Shown piece after piece: positions 38,520-47,025 of a stretch of 64,000 nucleotides of DNA. The stretch's first letter is position 1; the number at the start of each line of letters is the position of its first letter. The DNA comes from Puniceicoccus vermicola (lineage in GTDB: Bacteria > Verrucomicrobiota > Verrucomicrobiia > Opitutales > Puniceicoccaceae), in the NCBI RefSeq assembly GCF_014230055.1, contig NZ_JACHVA010000040.1:1-64000 (forward strand), in the 5' to 3' direction. The notes below the pieces were generated by a model that saw only the letters and a list, made by a program, of their open reading frames with translations, was not told the DNA's origin and ran no database searches. Position numbers and translations under genes: made by a program.

Positions 38520-39344
38520 ATGAAAGAATCTGAACCGACATCCACCCCAAAGCACTCGCCGATGAACCCTCCCGGGGAACATCATCCGGACGGAGCTTTT
38601 GACGATCCGCTTCACGACTGGTGGCAGAAGAACGGTAAATCGCTGATTGCCGGGGCTGTGATCGTCATCGTCGGCACCGCAGCAGTTTTCGGCTTCCGCA
38701 TTTATCGCCAATCCCAGGAGCAATCGATCCAGATTGCCTTCAATGAAGCAGTTAGCTCCGAGAGCCTCGAGAGTTTTGCTCAAGAGAATGCCGGGTATCC
38801 GCTTGGGGGAGTTGCAGCTCTGCAGACCGCCAACACCGCATTTGAGAACCAAGAATGGGACCAAGCTCTTGCGAACTACAAGATCGCAGCAGAATCTTTG
38901 AAAGGCAATCCCCTCTCCGGGAAAGCCCGACTCGGCATTGCCGTTACTCAGTCAGAGATGGGCAACAACGAGGAAGCACAAAAAATCCTCTCTGCCCTCG
39001 CAAATGATGAGAAATCCTTCCCGGCATCCCGCGCGGAAGCCATGTATTTCCTCAGCCTCCTCTCCCTGGAATCCGGCGACTATGACAGCTTTTCGCAATG
39101 GTCTTCCAAACTCGCCGAGATTGACCAGATTGGTCAGTGGACCGCCAAACTTGGCTACTATGAAGACCGCACCCCTCTTCCAGTAATCGAGGTTACCTCC
39201 GAGGAAAGCGCAGAAACCGCGTCCACTCCCGAAGCGACCGCCGAAACGGAAGCTGCGGTAGAGGTTGTGGAAAGCACGACGGACTCCGACACCGCCTCCA
39301 CGCCGGAAACTGAATCGGCCGAGCCCACTTCCCCGGCAGAATGA
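38520..39344 (+). CDS. YfgM-like membrane-anchored TPR protein
   Basis: A 274-aa protein with a short cytoplasmic N-terminus, one membrane helix (about residues 43-60, SLIAGAVIVIVGTAAVFGF) and a periplasmic TPR-like region (75-220). The segment DPLHDWWQKNGKSLIAG is typical of the YfgM/TPR_21 group, which associates with the Sec translocon and periplasmic chaperones. The last 60 residues are Glu/Thr-rich and probably disordered. I chose ATG 38520; the upstream in-frame start adds a segment that overlaps the presumed promoter. It overlaps the CbiX-like gene by four bases. Confidence 0.8.
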   Translation: MKESEPTSTPKHSPMNPPGEHHPDGAFDDPLHDWWQKNGKSLIAGAVIVIVGTAAVFGFRIYRQSQEQSIQIAFNEAVSSESLESFAQENAGYPLGGVAALQTANTAFENQEWDQALANYKIAAESLKGNPLSGKARLGIAVTQSEMGNNEEAQKILSALANDEKSFPASRAEAMYFLSLLSLESGDYDSFSQWSSKLAEIDQIGQWTAKLGYYEDRTPLPVIEVTSEESAETASTPEATAETEAAVEVVESTTDSDTASTPETESAEPTSPAE

Positions 39345-40192
39345 TTGCGGGCGGAGCCAAAGCTCCCCTCTTTCTCCTGACGGACAACGGATCGATCCGT
39401 CCAGCCTCCGCGTTGGCCCTACGAGCAGCGGCCGAGGACCTTTCCAACCGCACGGGTCAGACCGTGATGCCCGCCTCCCTGGCGCACTGCCATCGGATTC
39501 CAGCCGAAGAGCTCGGGGGCACTCCCGCCCGGCGGCTCAAGGAGACCCTCCTCGATCCTTCCCTGCCAGAGGAACGTCCGGTTTTCATTATTCCCTTTTT
39601 TCTCGCGAACCGCGGAGCGATCGTCCGCTTGGTCGAGCAAGCGATCGCCGAAACCCGTGAGGAACGGCCACAACTTAGCGTCGAACTCCTCCCCTATCTT
39701 TTCGAAGAGGATGGGGCCGAACAGGAAATTCTCGCGCGGGCGGGCACTGTCCGAGTTCGCGAACAAATCCGCCCCAGCGACACCCAAAAGCCTACGGTCG
39801 TCCTCGTCGACCATGGCAGCCCCTATCCGGGTGCGGCCCAGGTCCGCAATTTTGTCGCCGGCCAGGTGCAGGCATTTCTCCACGATGAAGTTCACACGGT
39901 CATTCCGGCCTCGATGGAGCGGCGCGACGGGGACGAATACGCCTTCACCGACCCCCTTTTGGAAGAAGTTCTCCGACGCCCCCATCTAAGCCAGCGACCC
40001 CTGATCCTTCTCATGTTTTTCCTCCTACCCGGACGCCATGCCGGGCATGGAGGTGATGTCGCGGAAATTTGCGAGGAGGCGATCGAGGAATCCCCCTCTC
40101 TCGAGATTCGCACCACTGAACTTCTCGGCGACCACCCAATCCTCTTGGAGGCGCTGGCAAAAAGGGTCATTGGGGCCTTAGGGAATGGTTGA
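39341..40192 (+). CDS. CbiX/SirB-like sirohydrochlorin chelatase, two tandem domains
   Basis: A 283-aa protein made of two related halves. The C-terminal half has the CbiX motifs VVLVDHGSPYPGAAQVRNF and LLPGRHAGHGGDVAEI, with the expected metal-binding His. In the N-terminal half the corresponding element reads FLLTDNGSIRPASAL, with Asn in place of His, while IIPFFLANRGAIVRLV mirrors the second half. The family inserts Co or Fe into sirohydrochlorin on the way to cobalamin or siroheme. No other tetrapyrrole gene is nearby. The N-terminal half may be non-catalytic. Confidence 0.82.
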   Translation: MIAGGAKAPLFLLTDNGSIRPASALALRAAAEDLSNRTGQTVMPASLAHCHRIPAEELGGTPARRLKETLLDPSLPEERPVFIIPFFLANRGAIVRLVEQAIAETREERPQLSVELLPYLFEEDGAEQEILARAGTVRVREQIRPSDTQKPTVVLVDHGSPYPGAAQVRNFVAGQVQAFLHDEVHTVIPASMERRDGDEYAFTDPLLEEVLRRPHLSQRPLILLMFFLLPGRHAGHGGDVAEICEEAIEESPSLEIRTTELLGDHPILLEALAKRVIGALGNG

Positions 40193-40217
40193 CAAGGGCG
40201 TCATTTCTCGCCTTACT
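40189..40217 (+). promoter_or_regulatory. Candidate sigma-70 promoter for rpmF-plsX-fabH
   Basis: A perfect -35 box TTGACA (40189-40194) lies 17 bp before CTTACT (40212-40217), a weak -10 with three of six matches. The -35 overlaps the stop codon of the CbiX-like gene and the start of rpmF is 42 bp downstream. The spacing is good but the -10 is poor. Confidence 0.35.
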
Positions 40218-40259
40218 CCACCGTTTTTCCAGACAAAGAACTTTATTTATTGAACGACC

Positions 40260-40439
40260 ATGGGACAACCAAAGCGCAAACACTCTAAGCAAAGAAGTCG
40301 CAAACGTCGCGGCGCAAACCGTTTTGAGGCACCTCTCCTCGCAAAAGATTCGACGGATGGCAGCGCCTACATGCCTCATCGCGTAAATCCTTCCAATGGG
40401 ATGTACCGCGGCCGTCAAGTCATCGACCTAGAGGTCTAA
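40260..40439 (+). CDS. rpmF: 50S ribosomal protein L32 (zinc-ligand-free form)
   Basis: A 59-aa protein with start MGQPKRKHSKQRSRKRRG and the C-terminal MYRGRQVIDLEV, both recognisable as bL32. The usual four zinc cysteines (CxxCG and CPxCG) are absent: the segment reads DGSAYMPHRVNPSNGMYRG. This is the so-called C-minus form. The position directly before plsX and fabH is the classical rpmF-plsX-fabH order and supports the call. An AT-rich leader with TTTATTTATTG precedes the ATG. Confidence 0.9.
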   Translation: MGQPKRKHSKQRSRKRRGANRFEAPLLAKDSTDGSAYMPHRVNPSNGMYRGRQVIDLEV

Positions 40440-40476
40440 GAGAGATCGCTCCGCCTAACGGGCTGGTTCGATTACT

Positions 40477-41580
40477 ATGTTTGGGGCAGCGACAAGCCGG
40501 TCCATAGCCATCGATGCTATGGGAGGCGATCGCGGACCGGATGCGTTCGCTCAAGGCGTAGCTTTGGCCCTAAAAGATCCCGAGTTCGACACTAATTTTG
40601 ACGAGCTCATCCTCGTCGGCGACGAGTCAATCCTCTTCCCTGCCCTCCGCAAGGCGGGCATTTCAGGGGAGAAGCGAATTGAAGTCCATCATGCTTCCGA
40701 GGTGATCGGGATGGACGAAAAGCCCTTGATGGGCATCCGCCGCAAACCCGATTCCTCAATGGTGCAGGCTCTGCACCTCGTAAGAGACGGCCGTGCATCG
40801 GCCCTTCTCAGCTGTGGAAACACCGGCAGCCTCATGGCTGGCGGCACGCTCCGCATCCGCCCCCTTCCCGGCGTAGAACGCCCAGCTCTGGGGACGATCA
40901 TCCCGACCCGGGAGAGCAAATTCATCCTCTTGGATGCCGGTGCCAACCCCGAACCAACGGCCCTGCAGATGTGCCAGAATGCGATTCTGGGCTCGAATTA
41001 CGCCAAGGTGGCCATTGGCAAAGAGCGCCCTCGCGTAGGTCTCCTCACCATCGGCACTGAGGAAGGCAAAGGCAGTGCTCGCATTCACGAGTCTCACGAG
41101 CGCCTCAAACAGCTCGATTCGGTCATTGAATACACCGGCCTGATCGAAGGTTTCCAAGTTTTTCAGAACCATGTTGATGTCGTTGTCTGCGACGGATTTA
41201 CCGGCAACATCGTTCTCAAGGTATGCGAATCGCTCTTTAAAATGCTCAGTGGGTATTTAAAAGACGAACTTTCGGCGAATTGGCTCCGCAAAACCGGCGC
41301 ATTTCTGTCGATGGGCGCTTTCAAGGAGATCAAGCATCAGCTCGATCCCGCGCAATATGGAGGGGCTCCCCTCCTCGGCCTGAAAGCTCCGGTCCTCAAA
41401 GCCCACGGTTCTTCCGACAGCGAATCGATCGCCGGGGCCCTCAAGATCGCCGCGAACGCTTTGAAATACGATATGACCGAGCACATTCGGGAAGACATTG
41501 AGAAAGCCACTCAAGTCCTCGAACGGATCAGCGAAGATAATTCAACGAATGGACCTGAAAAAGAGATGGCCTCCTCTTAA
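40477..41580 (+). CDS. plsX: Phosphate acyltransferase PlsX
   Basis: A 367-aa enzyme that makes acyl-phosphate from acyl-ACP for phospholipid synthesis. It has IAIDAMGGDRGPDAF at the start, LLSCGNTGSLMAGGT, LDAGANPEPTALQM and CDGFTGNIVLKVCES, all standard for the family. It follows rpmF by 37 bp and precedes fabH by 24 bp, the conserved fatty-acid/phospholipid cluster. Confidence 0.97.
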   Translation: MFGAATSRSIAIDAMGGDRGPDAFAQGVALALKDPEFDTNFDELILVGDESILFPALRKAGISGEKRIEVHHASEVIGMDEKPLMGIRRKPDSSMVQALHLVRDGRASALLSCGNTGSLMAGGTLRIRPLPGVERPALGTIIPTRESKFILLDAGANPEPTALQMCQNAILGSNYAKVAIGKERPRVGLLTIGTEEGKGSARIHESHERLKQLDSVIEYTGLIEGFQVFQNHVDVVVCDGFTGNIVLKVCESLFKMLSGYLKDELSANWLRKTGAFLSMGAFKEIKHQLDPAQYGGAPLLGLKAPVLKAHGSSDSESIAGALKIAANALKYDMTEHIREDIEKATQVLERISEDNSTNGPEKEMASS

Positions 41581-41604
41581 AAAAACAACCACTCTTGACC
41601 ACTT

Positions 41605-42618
41605 ATGTCCCATCACGGTCCTTCTATTTATGTGCGCGGAACCGGCTCGTACGCGCCGGAAAAGATTCTTACCAACGAGGATATCTCGAAAATCGTTGAT
41701 ACCAACGACGAATGGATCGTAACCCGCACCGGGATTCGCGAGCGCCGAATCGCCGCCGAGAATGAATCGACGAGCGACATGGCAGCCAGGGCCTGCGAAA
41801 AGGCGATGGAGATGGCCGGAATCGGGCCCGATGAGGTCGATGCGTTAATCATCGCAACCCTCACGCCGGATATGCTTTTCCCCTCAACTGGGTGTTTGGT
41901 CCAGAACAAGCTAGGCCTGGGAAAGGTCCCGTCTTTCGACGTAGACGCTGCCTGCTCGGGATTCATGTATGGCCTCGAGACCGCACGCGGGATCCTCTCC
42001 GCCAATCCGCGCTATCGCAACGTGCTCCTCGTCGGAGCGGAAAAGCTCAGCTCGATCATTGACTGGGAAGATCGCTCGACCTGCGTGCTTTTTGGGGATG
42101 GAGCCGGAGCTGTGGTTCTCAGCCGCGAAGAAAATCGTGGCGGAGGAGAACTCCTCGGTGTCCAACTGGGGGCCGACGGCAACTGCGCCCATATGATCCA
42201 CATGCCAGCCGGAGGTTCGAGCATTCCTGCCTCCATGGACTCGATCAAGAACCGGCAGCACTACCTCAAGATGAACGGACGCGAAGTCTTTAAACTCGCC
42301 GTCCGCGCGATGGTAAAGGCTTCCCACGACATTCTTGAAGAATGTGGGGTTGAGTTGAAAGATGTGGGTTGCGTGATTCCCCACCAGGCCAACATCCGGA
42401 TCATTGAGAGCGTGGCCTCTCACATGAAGCTGCCACTCGATATTTTCCCGAACAACGTCCACAACTACGGCAATACTTCAGCCGCTTCGGTGCCCCTAGC
42501 ACTCGATGAGGCCATTCGGGGTGGAAAAATCGCCGATGGAGAATATGTCCTCATGATCGCATTCGGCGCAGGCCTGACCTGGGGCTCGACTCTCATGAAA
42601 TGGAATTCGCCCAAGTGA
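41605..42618 (+). CDS. fabH: 3-oxoacyl-ACP synthase III
   Basis: A 337-aa condensing enzyme that starts fatty acid synthesis from acetyl-CoA and malonyl-ACP. The catalytic Cys lies in FDVDAACSGFMYGLE, the His in IPHQANIRI and the Asn in VHNYGNTSAAS. Length is typical. Its TGA overlaps the ATG of the BamD-like gene (TGATG at 42616-42620), so fatty acid initiation and outer-membrane assembly genes are translationally linked here. Confidence 0.97.
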   Translation: MSHHGPSIYVRGTGSYAPEKILTNEDISKIVDTNDEWIVTRTGIRERRIAAENESTSDMAARACEKAMEMAGIGPDEVDALIIATLTPDMLFPSTGCLVQNKLGLGKVPSFDVDAACSGFMYGLETARGILSANPRYRNVLLVGAEKLSSIIDWEDRSTCVLFGDGAGAVVLSREENRGGGELLGVQLGADGNCAHMIHMPAGGSSIPASMDSIKNRQHYLKMNGREVFKLAVRAMVKASHDILEECGVELKDVGCVIPHQANIRIIESVASHMKLPLDIFPNNVHNYGNTSAASVPLALDEAIRGGKIADGEYVLMIAFGAGLTWGSTLMKWNSPK

Positions 42619-43691
42619 TGAAATTTCTCCCAACGCTTCTTCTCATAATTTTCCTGCCGACGGCTTCCTTCGGTTTCCTCGATTGGTTCCGAAGCGATAA
42701 GAATGTCGACTATTCGGTGCCGACGATCCAGCAACTCGACGCCGCCGACCAACTATACACCGCCGCGCTCGACGCCCGGGACAAGAACAAGCCGAAGACA
42801 GCCCTGAAGTCTCTCCGGACGATTCTCCTCGATTACTCGAACACACCCGTGGCTGCTGACGCCCTGTTCCTCGCAGGCGAAATCCAGATGAAGCAGCGGA
42901 ATCTGAGTGAGGCATTCAAGAACTTCCAGAAGATCGTCAACCGCTATCCGGGGTATGAGCGATTCGACGCCGTCATCTCCAACCAATTCATCATCGCCTC
43001 GAGCTTCATGAACAGCGGCGAATCCGGAAAGGTTCTCGGTATTTTCGGCTCGAATCACTACGACACAGCCATGGAGTATTTCGAGGTGATCATCAAGAAC
43101 TCGCCTTACAGTGACTACGCCCCCCTGTCTCTCATGAACATCGCACTCATCGCCCAGCAAAAGAGCGATGAGGAGCTCGCTATCGACGCGCTGGACCGCT
43201 TGATCACCCTCTACCCCAGAAGCTTGCTGACGCCCGATGCCTACTTCGCGATGGCGCAGGTTTTCGCCAGCCTCATCCAAGGGCCTGAATACGATCAGGG
43301 CTCAACCCTTGAGGCCATCAATTACTACCAGGACTTTCTGATTCTTTTCCCCCGCAGCCAATATGTGGACGAGGCCGAGAAAGGGCTCCAGCGAGTCAGC
43401 GAAATCTACGCGCAGAGCAAACTCATCATCGCGGAGTTCTACTACGTAAACCGTCATGAGGAGGAAGCTGCAGCCGTTTTCTACAACGAGACAATTACGG
43501 TCGCTCCCGAAACGGAAGCTGCGGACATTGCCCGTCAACGCCTGGAACGAATGGAATCGGGAAAGAAACCGCCACGGTTTAAGGTAAAGCTGAAGAGCAA
43601 CGACATTCCCAGCGCGGTGAATGACTTCTTCGTCGAACGGTGGCGTGCCATCGACCTGGAAGAGGCTGAGAACGACAGCATCCTCAACTGA
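42618..43691 (+). CDS. BamD/YfiO-like TPR outer-membrane assembly protein
   Basis: A 357-aa exported protein with signal peptide MKFLPTLLLIIFLPTASFG and a series of TPR-like helices (AADALFLAGEIQMKQRNLSE, FKNFQKIVNRYPGYE, AIDALDRLITLYPRS). The architecture is that of BamD/YfiO-type proteins, but no lipobox cysteine is present, so it may be soluble in the periplasm. It is coupled to fabH and precedes an LptE-like gene. Alternative: a CpoB-type TPR protein. Confidence 0.8.
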   Translation: MKFLPTLLLIIFLPTASFGFLDWFRSDKNVDYSVPTIQQLDAADQLYTAALDARDKNKPKTALKSLRTILLDYSNTPVAADALFLAGEIQMKQRNLSEAFKNFQKIVNRYPGYERFDAVISNQFIIASSFMNSGESGKVLGIFGSNHYDTAMEYFEVIIKNSPYSDYAPLSLMNIALIAQQKSDEELAIDALDRLITLYPRSLLTPDAYFAMAQVFASLIQGPEYDQGSTLEAINYYQDFLILFPRSQYVDEAEKGLQRVSEIYAQSKLIIAEFYYVNRHEEEAAAVFYNETITVAPETEAADIARQRLERMESGKKPPRFKVKLKSNDIPSAVNDFFVERWRAIDLEEAENDSILN

Positions 43692-43749
43692 CCTGGAGGA
43701 TCCAACGTTTTCACTCACGGGTAAGATTGAAGATTTATCCGAATCCCGA

Positions 43750-44271
43750 ATGATAAAAATCCTCCAGATTCCCTTTTTCCTCTTCGCCGCTTTGATCGCT
43801 GGCTGTGCGGGATATCAAAAAGGGAGCTTGCCCAATTCCGAAACGGCGTCCCTCTACCTCGAGCCGATTCAAAATGAGGCCTATATTTCTGGAGTGGCCC
43901 CACTCTTCCAATCCGAGCTCCGCCGTCAGATTCTTTCCAGCCGTCTCCTCAAACTTGTCCCGACTCCAGAGGAAGCGGACATGGTAGCTTACATCCGGCT
44001 CCTTGACTACGAAGAGCAACCCATTGGTTACCTGAAGAGCGACACGGGTCAGCCCATTTCCGCACGCATTTCCGTTTCTGCTCAGCTCACCCTGACCGAG
44101 ACGGACATCGACGAGACTGTTCTCATTGAGGACATGCCACTGACTGCGAATTCGGCAGTCTACTCCTCCCCATCCACCGCCTTTCCCAATCCGGTTGATC
44201 AAAGCAAACCCGCAATGGTTAGCGATCTGGCTCGGCGCGTCGTCCTGGAATTGGAATTACAGCGCCCCTAA
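43750..44271 (+). CDS. LptE-like LPS-assembly lipoprotein
   Basis: A 173-aa lipoprotein with signal and lipobox FFLFAALIAGC (Cys at about residue 19). The rest is a small alpha/beta fold with SLYLEPIQNEAYISGVAPLF, QSELRRQILSSRLLKLVP and a C-terminal amphipathic helix LARRVVLELELQ, the pattern of LptE/RlpB-type proteins that plug LptD. ATG 43750 gives the signal peptide; the longer frame starts inside the previous gene. It is 58 bp after the BamD-like gene. Confidence 0.75.
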   Translation: MIKILQIPFFLFAALIAGCAGYQKGSLPNSETASLYLEPIQNEAYISGVAPLFQSELRRQILSSRLLKLVPTPEEADMVAYIRLLDYEEQPIGYLKSDTGQPISARISVSAQLTLTETDIDETVLIEDMPLTANSAVYSSPSTAFPNPVDQSKPAMVSDLARRVVLELELQRP

Positions 44272-44314
44272 ACGAGTGGGCGAGCCCCGGGGCAAAACTT
44301 CCCTGCGGCCAATG

Positions 44315-45853
44315 CTATCCTGGGAAAAACAAGAAGAACTCGCTGCCCTCGCCCTGCTGGCTTTTCACTTCGAGTCGCCCGCGGTTCCGTTCGACAAAGT
44401 CCTTCACGAGTACAAGACCCAATCCGGTTCCATTCTCTTGGTCAGTGCCTAGAGTAGAGATGCTACCTTCGCGCAGGAACAGACGAGAGATCGCCTCCTC
44501 ACTCATTCCTACTCCACTGTCCCGGATGGAGACAACGACCTCCCCTGCCCTCTTTTCTGCCGAAATTATCACTTCGCCGCCTTCCGGTGTAAACTTGATC
44601 GAATTGCTGAGAACGTTGTTCAGGATCACCGTGAAAGTCTCGCGGTCGACCTCAAGCATCAGACCCTTGGGGACCTTATTCAAAACATCGATCCGCTTGC
44701 CTTTAGCCGTCGCGCGATGCGACTCGATCGACTTCTCCGCGATATCGGAGACATCCAGCATCACTGGCTTGATCTCGATTTTGTTGCTTTGAGAACGAGC
44801 CCAATTCAAGAGATTTTCCAATAACTCGTAAGTGATACGGGACGAGCGATCAATCTCTTCAATCATCTCCTTCCGTTCCTCATCTCCAAACTCTCCATAT
44901 GATTCCGAGAGGATGTAGGAGTATCCCAAAATCGCGTTGAAGGGATTCTTTAGATCATGAGCGATAATTGAAAAGAACTTATCCTTGGTTTCATTGGATT
45001 CGAGCAATTCCTCGTTTACCTGCTCAATCGCATCAACCTTCTGTTTCAAGTCGTAAGCCATTTGATTGAACGATCCCGCGAGTATCTGCAGCTCTCCCTT
45101 CGTGTTCAAATCAACGAACGTATCTAAATTTCCTCGACCAATCTCGTCGGCACTGCGCACGAGTTTCATCAGAGGTTTTGAGATCGAACGGGAAATCAAT
45201 AATCCAAGACCAATGGCGAAGATAAAACTCAGAACCGAAAGATAGATCCCCAGTCGAATCGTTCGCCGGACCCGAATGTTCAATTGGCGAATCGCCCATT
45301 CGATTTCCTCTTTCGCAAGTTCCGCAATTTCGGCTATACGCTCTTGGATATATCGGGAACTTGGCTCCAAGACGTCTTCGAAGACCTCCTCAGCCTCCTC
45401 GAATTTACCCTCCTCCTGCAGTGCCAGCACTTTATCGAGAGAAGAAAAGAACTCCGGAACCCGACTCATCATCGTATTGAGTTTTTCGATCTCTTGTTGT
45501 TCCAGCTCGTCAAAGCCATCTCGCCCTGTCCCTAAATACGTTGCCCGATTCAATTTCCCGAGCGCCTCCTCCATTTCCACCCTCGCCACTCCAATCTTCT
45601 GTTTCGCGAGTTCAATTTCGTCCGACCGCCCCCCCAGAGCCCATTCGAGTAGCAACTCGCGAACATTTGAGCTTATTCGCTGCTGCGTGTAAGCGACCCG
45701 GTGGGACTCAATCAATTCCGCCCGGTTGGAAAGCTCAAGATCGTCAATTTGCTGGATCGTGATAAAATTCTGCCTCAGGGCATTGAAGTCTACGATCATC
45801 ATAACCCCCGTCACTAAAACGAATCCAAGAGTGATCTTCTTCCAGATCTTCAT
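44315..45853 (-). CDS. Membrane sensor histidine kinase with HAMP domain (orphan)
   Basis: A 512-aa kinase. A helix near residues 7-24 and a second near 203-225 bracket a periplasmic helical sensor (four-helix-bundle style, many Glu/Lys). HAMP follows (ISRSISKPLMKLVRSADEIG), then HisKA with the phospho-acceptor His in FSIIAHDLKNPFNAILGYS, and HATPase_c with NNVLSNSIKFTPEGG, RDSGVGMSE and GTGLGLVLVKDF. No response regulator is adjacent, so its partner must be elsewhere. Confidence 0.93.
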   Translation of the reverse strand: MKIWKKITLGFVLVTGVMMIVDFNALRQNFITIQQIDDLELSNRAELIESHRVAYTQQRISSNVRELLLEWALGGRSDEIELAKQKIGVARVEMEEALGKLNRATYLGTGRDGFDELEQQEIEKLNTMMSRVPEFFSSLDKVLALQEEGKFEEAEEVFEDVLEPSSRYIQERIAEIAELAKEEIEWAIRQLNIRVRRTIRLGIYLSVLSFIFAIGLGLLISRSISKPLMKLVRSADEIGRGNLDTFVDLNTKGELQILAGSFNQMAYDLKQKVDAIEQVNEELLESNETKDKFFSIIAHDLKNPFNAILGYSYILSESYGEFGDEERKEMIEEIDRSSRITYELLENLLNWARSQSNKIEIKPVMLDVSDIAEKSIESHRATAKGKRIDVLNKVPKGLMLEVDRETFTVILNNVLSNSIKFTPEGGEVIISAEKRAGEVVVSIRDSGVGMSEEAISRLFLREGSISTLGTDQENGTGLGLVLVKDFVERNRGRLEVKSQQGEGSEFFLFFPG

Positions 45854-46005
45854 ACAAGTAATTGACTAGGGGCTAAATTGGAGCGAGGAGATCCCTGTCC
45901 AGAACCTTAGGCATAACCAAGCGACCAAGAAAGGCAATCTCTGGAAGCGAAAAGCTCCGCATCCCGACCCTTTTTTACGTTCTGCTACCGACGCATACTA
46001 TTGGA

Positions 46006-47025
46006 TCAGTGAGTCAGCGCAAACAAAGGTCTGAATGGAAGAATTTTAGTCCGGGCAAGAATCGAAAGAAACCGCACCCCTGCCGGACGCAGAAGGAACG
46101 GATGGAGAGAATTTGCCACTCGGAAGCGCGTTCGCAAATGCCTGCAATGGGACCGAACGATATCATCCCTGGCCCCCTCCCACTCCAGCCGTCCATTCGC
46201 CCACTTCTCCAACGGAGTCAGTGCCAACTCGGCCGACTCGAACGCGATCGACATCCCATTACCCGTAAATGGAGGAATGACTCCCCAAGCGTCACCCAAG
46301 CGCACTTCGCCCTTTGGTGGAGGTTTGAGTCCAAACGCAACGCCAGCCACGCCAGCCGCACTACCCGGCTCGATCCTGCATTTCTTCAACAAATCGACTA
46401 CCGGCTCCATCCCCGAGGCCGATGCGTAGGCTTCCAAGATTTCCTCCTTCCCACCCCGCACCTCAGGGCGTTTGCGAAAAAGCCCGCAAAGATTCCAATA
46501 TCCTCCCTCGACGGGACAAAGACCCACGTAACCATAATCCCCGAAAAACAGAGTCAGCTCCCGCGGGAGATCGCCCGCGATGTGAAGCTTGAACCCCATC
46601 CAAGAGGTTCGTTCCGCAATCCTCCCAGAGGCCAACACGACCCCTTCCTCATTGGGATTTCCCCGCCAACGTTGACCGAGAATGACCTCCCCTCCGTTCG
46701 CCCGAACTCGCTCTACGAGGCGATGATCGAGCGCGTACCGGGAAATCCCCAACGCCGGACGCGGAAGCTCTCCCGAGAACAGGATTTCACCCTTTTTGCC
46801 CAGCCAAGTGGCGCGATGGTGAAGAAGAACATCCTCCAGATCATCGGCTACCCGCAAATTCTGTAGAGTCTCCGGGCGAACGCCGCAGATAAATTCCCCA
46901 CAAACCCGGTGACGCGGTATTTCCCCCGCCTCCCAGACCGTAACCGGGATTCCACGGTCGGAGAGAGCTACACCCAGCGAAAGGCCTGCCAGACCGCCTC
47001 CAACAATCGTCAATTCTCGAGCCAT
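46006..47025 (-). CDS. FAD-dependent oxidoreductase, geranylgeranyl-reductase-like
   Basis: A 339-aa flavoprotein with the N-terminal dinucleotide-binding fold ELTIVGGGLAGLSLGVAL, the CGEFICG segment near residue 43 typical of the geranylgeranyl reductase family, and the second FAD motif RLGDAWGVIPPFTGNGMSIA. Such enzymes oxidise or reduce lipids and polyketides. It overlaps the upstream methyltransferase by 16 bp and is probably coexpressed. The pair matches two of three genes in common type III polyketide synthase clusters, but no synthase is present here. Confidence 0.85.
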   Translation of the reverse strand: MARELTIVGGGLAGLSLGVALSDRGIPVTVWEAGEIPRHRVCGEFICGVRPETLQNLRVADDLEDVLLHHRATWLGKKGEILFSGELPRPALGISRYALDHRLVERVRANGGEVILGQRWRGNPNEEGVVLASGRIAERTSWMGFKLHIAGDLPRELTLFFGDYGYVGLCPVEGGYWNLCGLFRKRPEVRGGKEEILEAYASASGMEPVVDLLKKCRIEPGSAAGVAGVAFGLKPPPKGEVRLGDAWGVIPPFTGNGMSIAFESAELALTPLEKWANGRLEWEGARDDIVRSHCRHLRTRFRVANSLHPFLLRPAGVRFLSILARTKILPFRPLFALTH

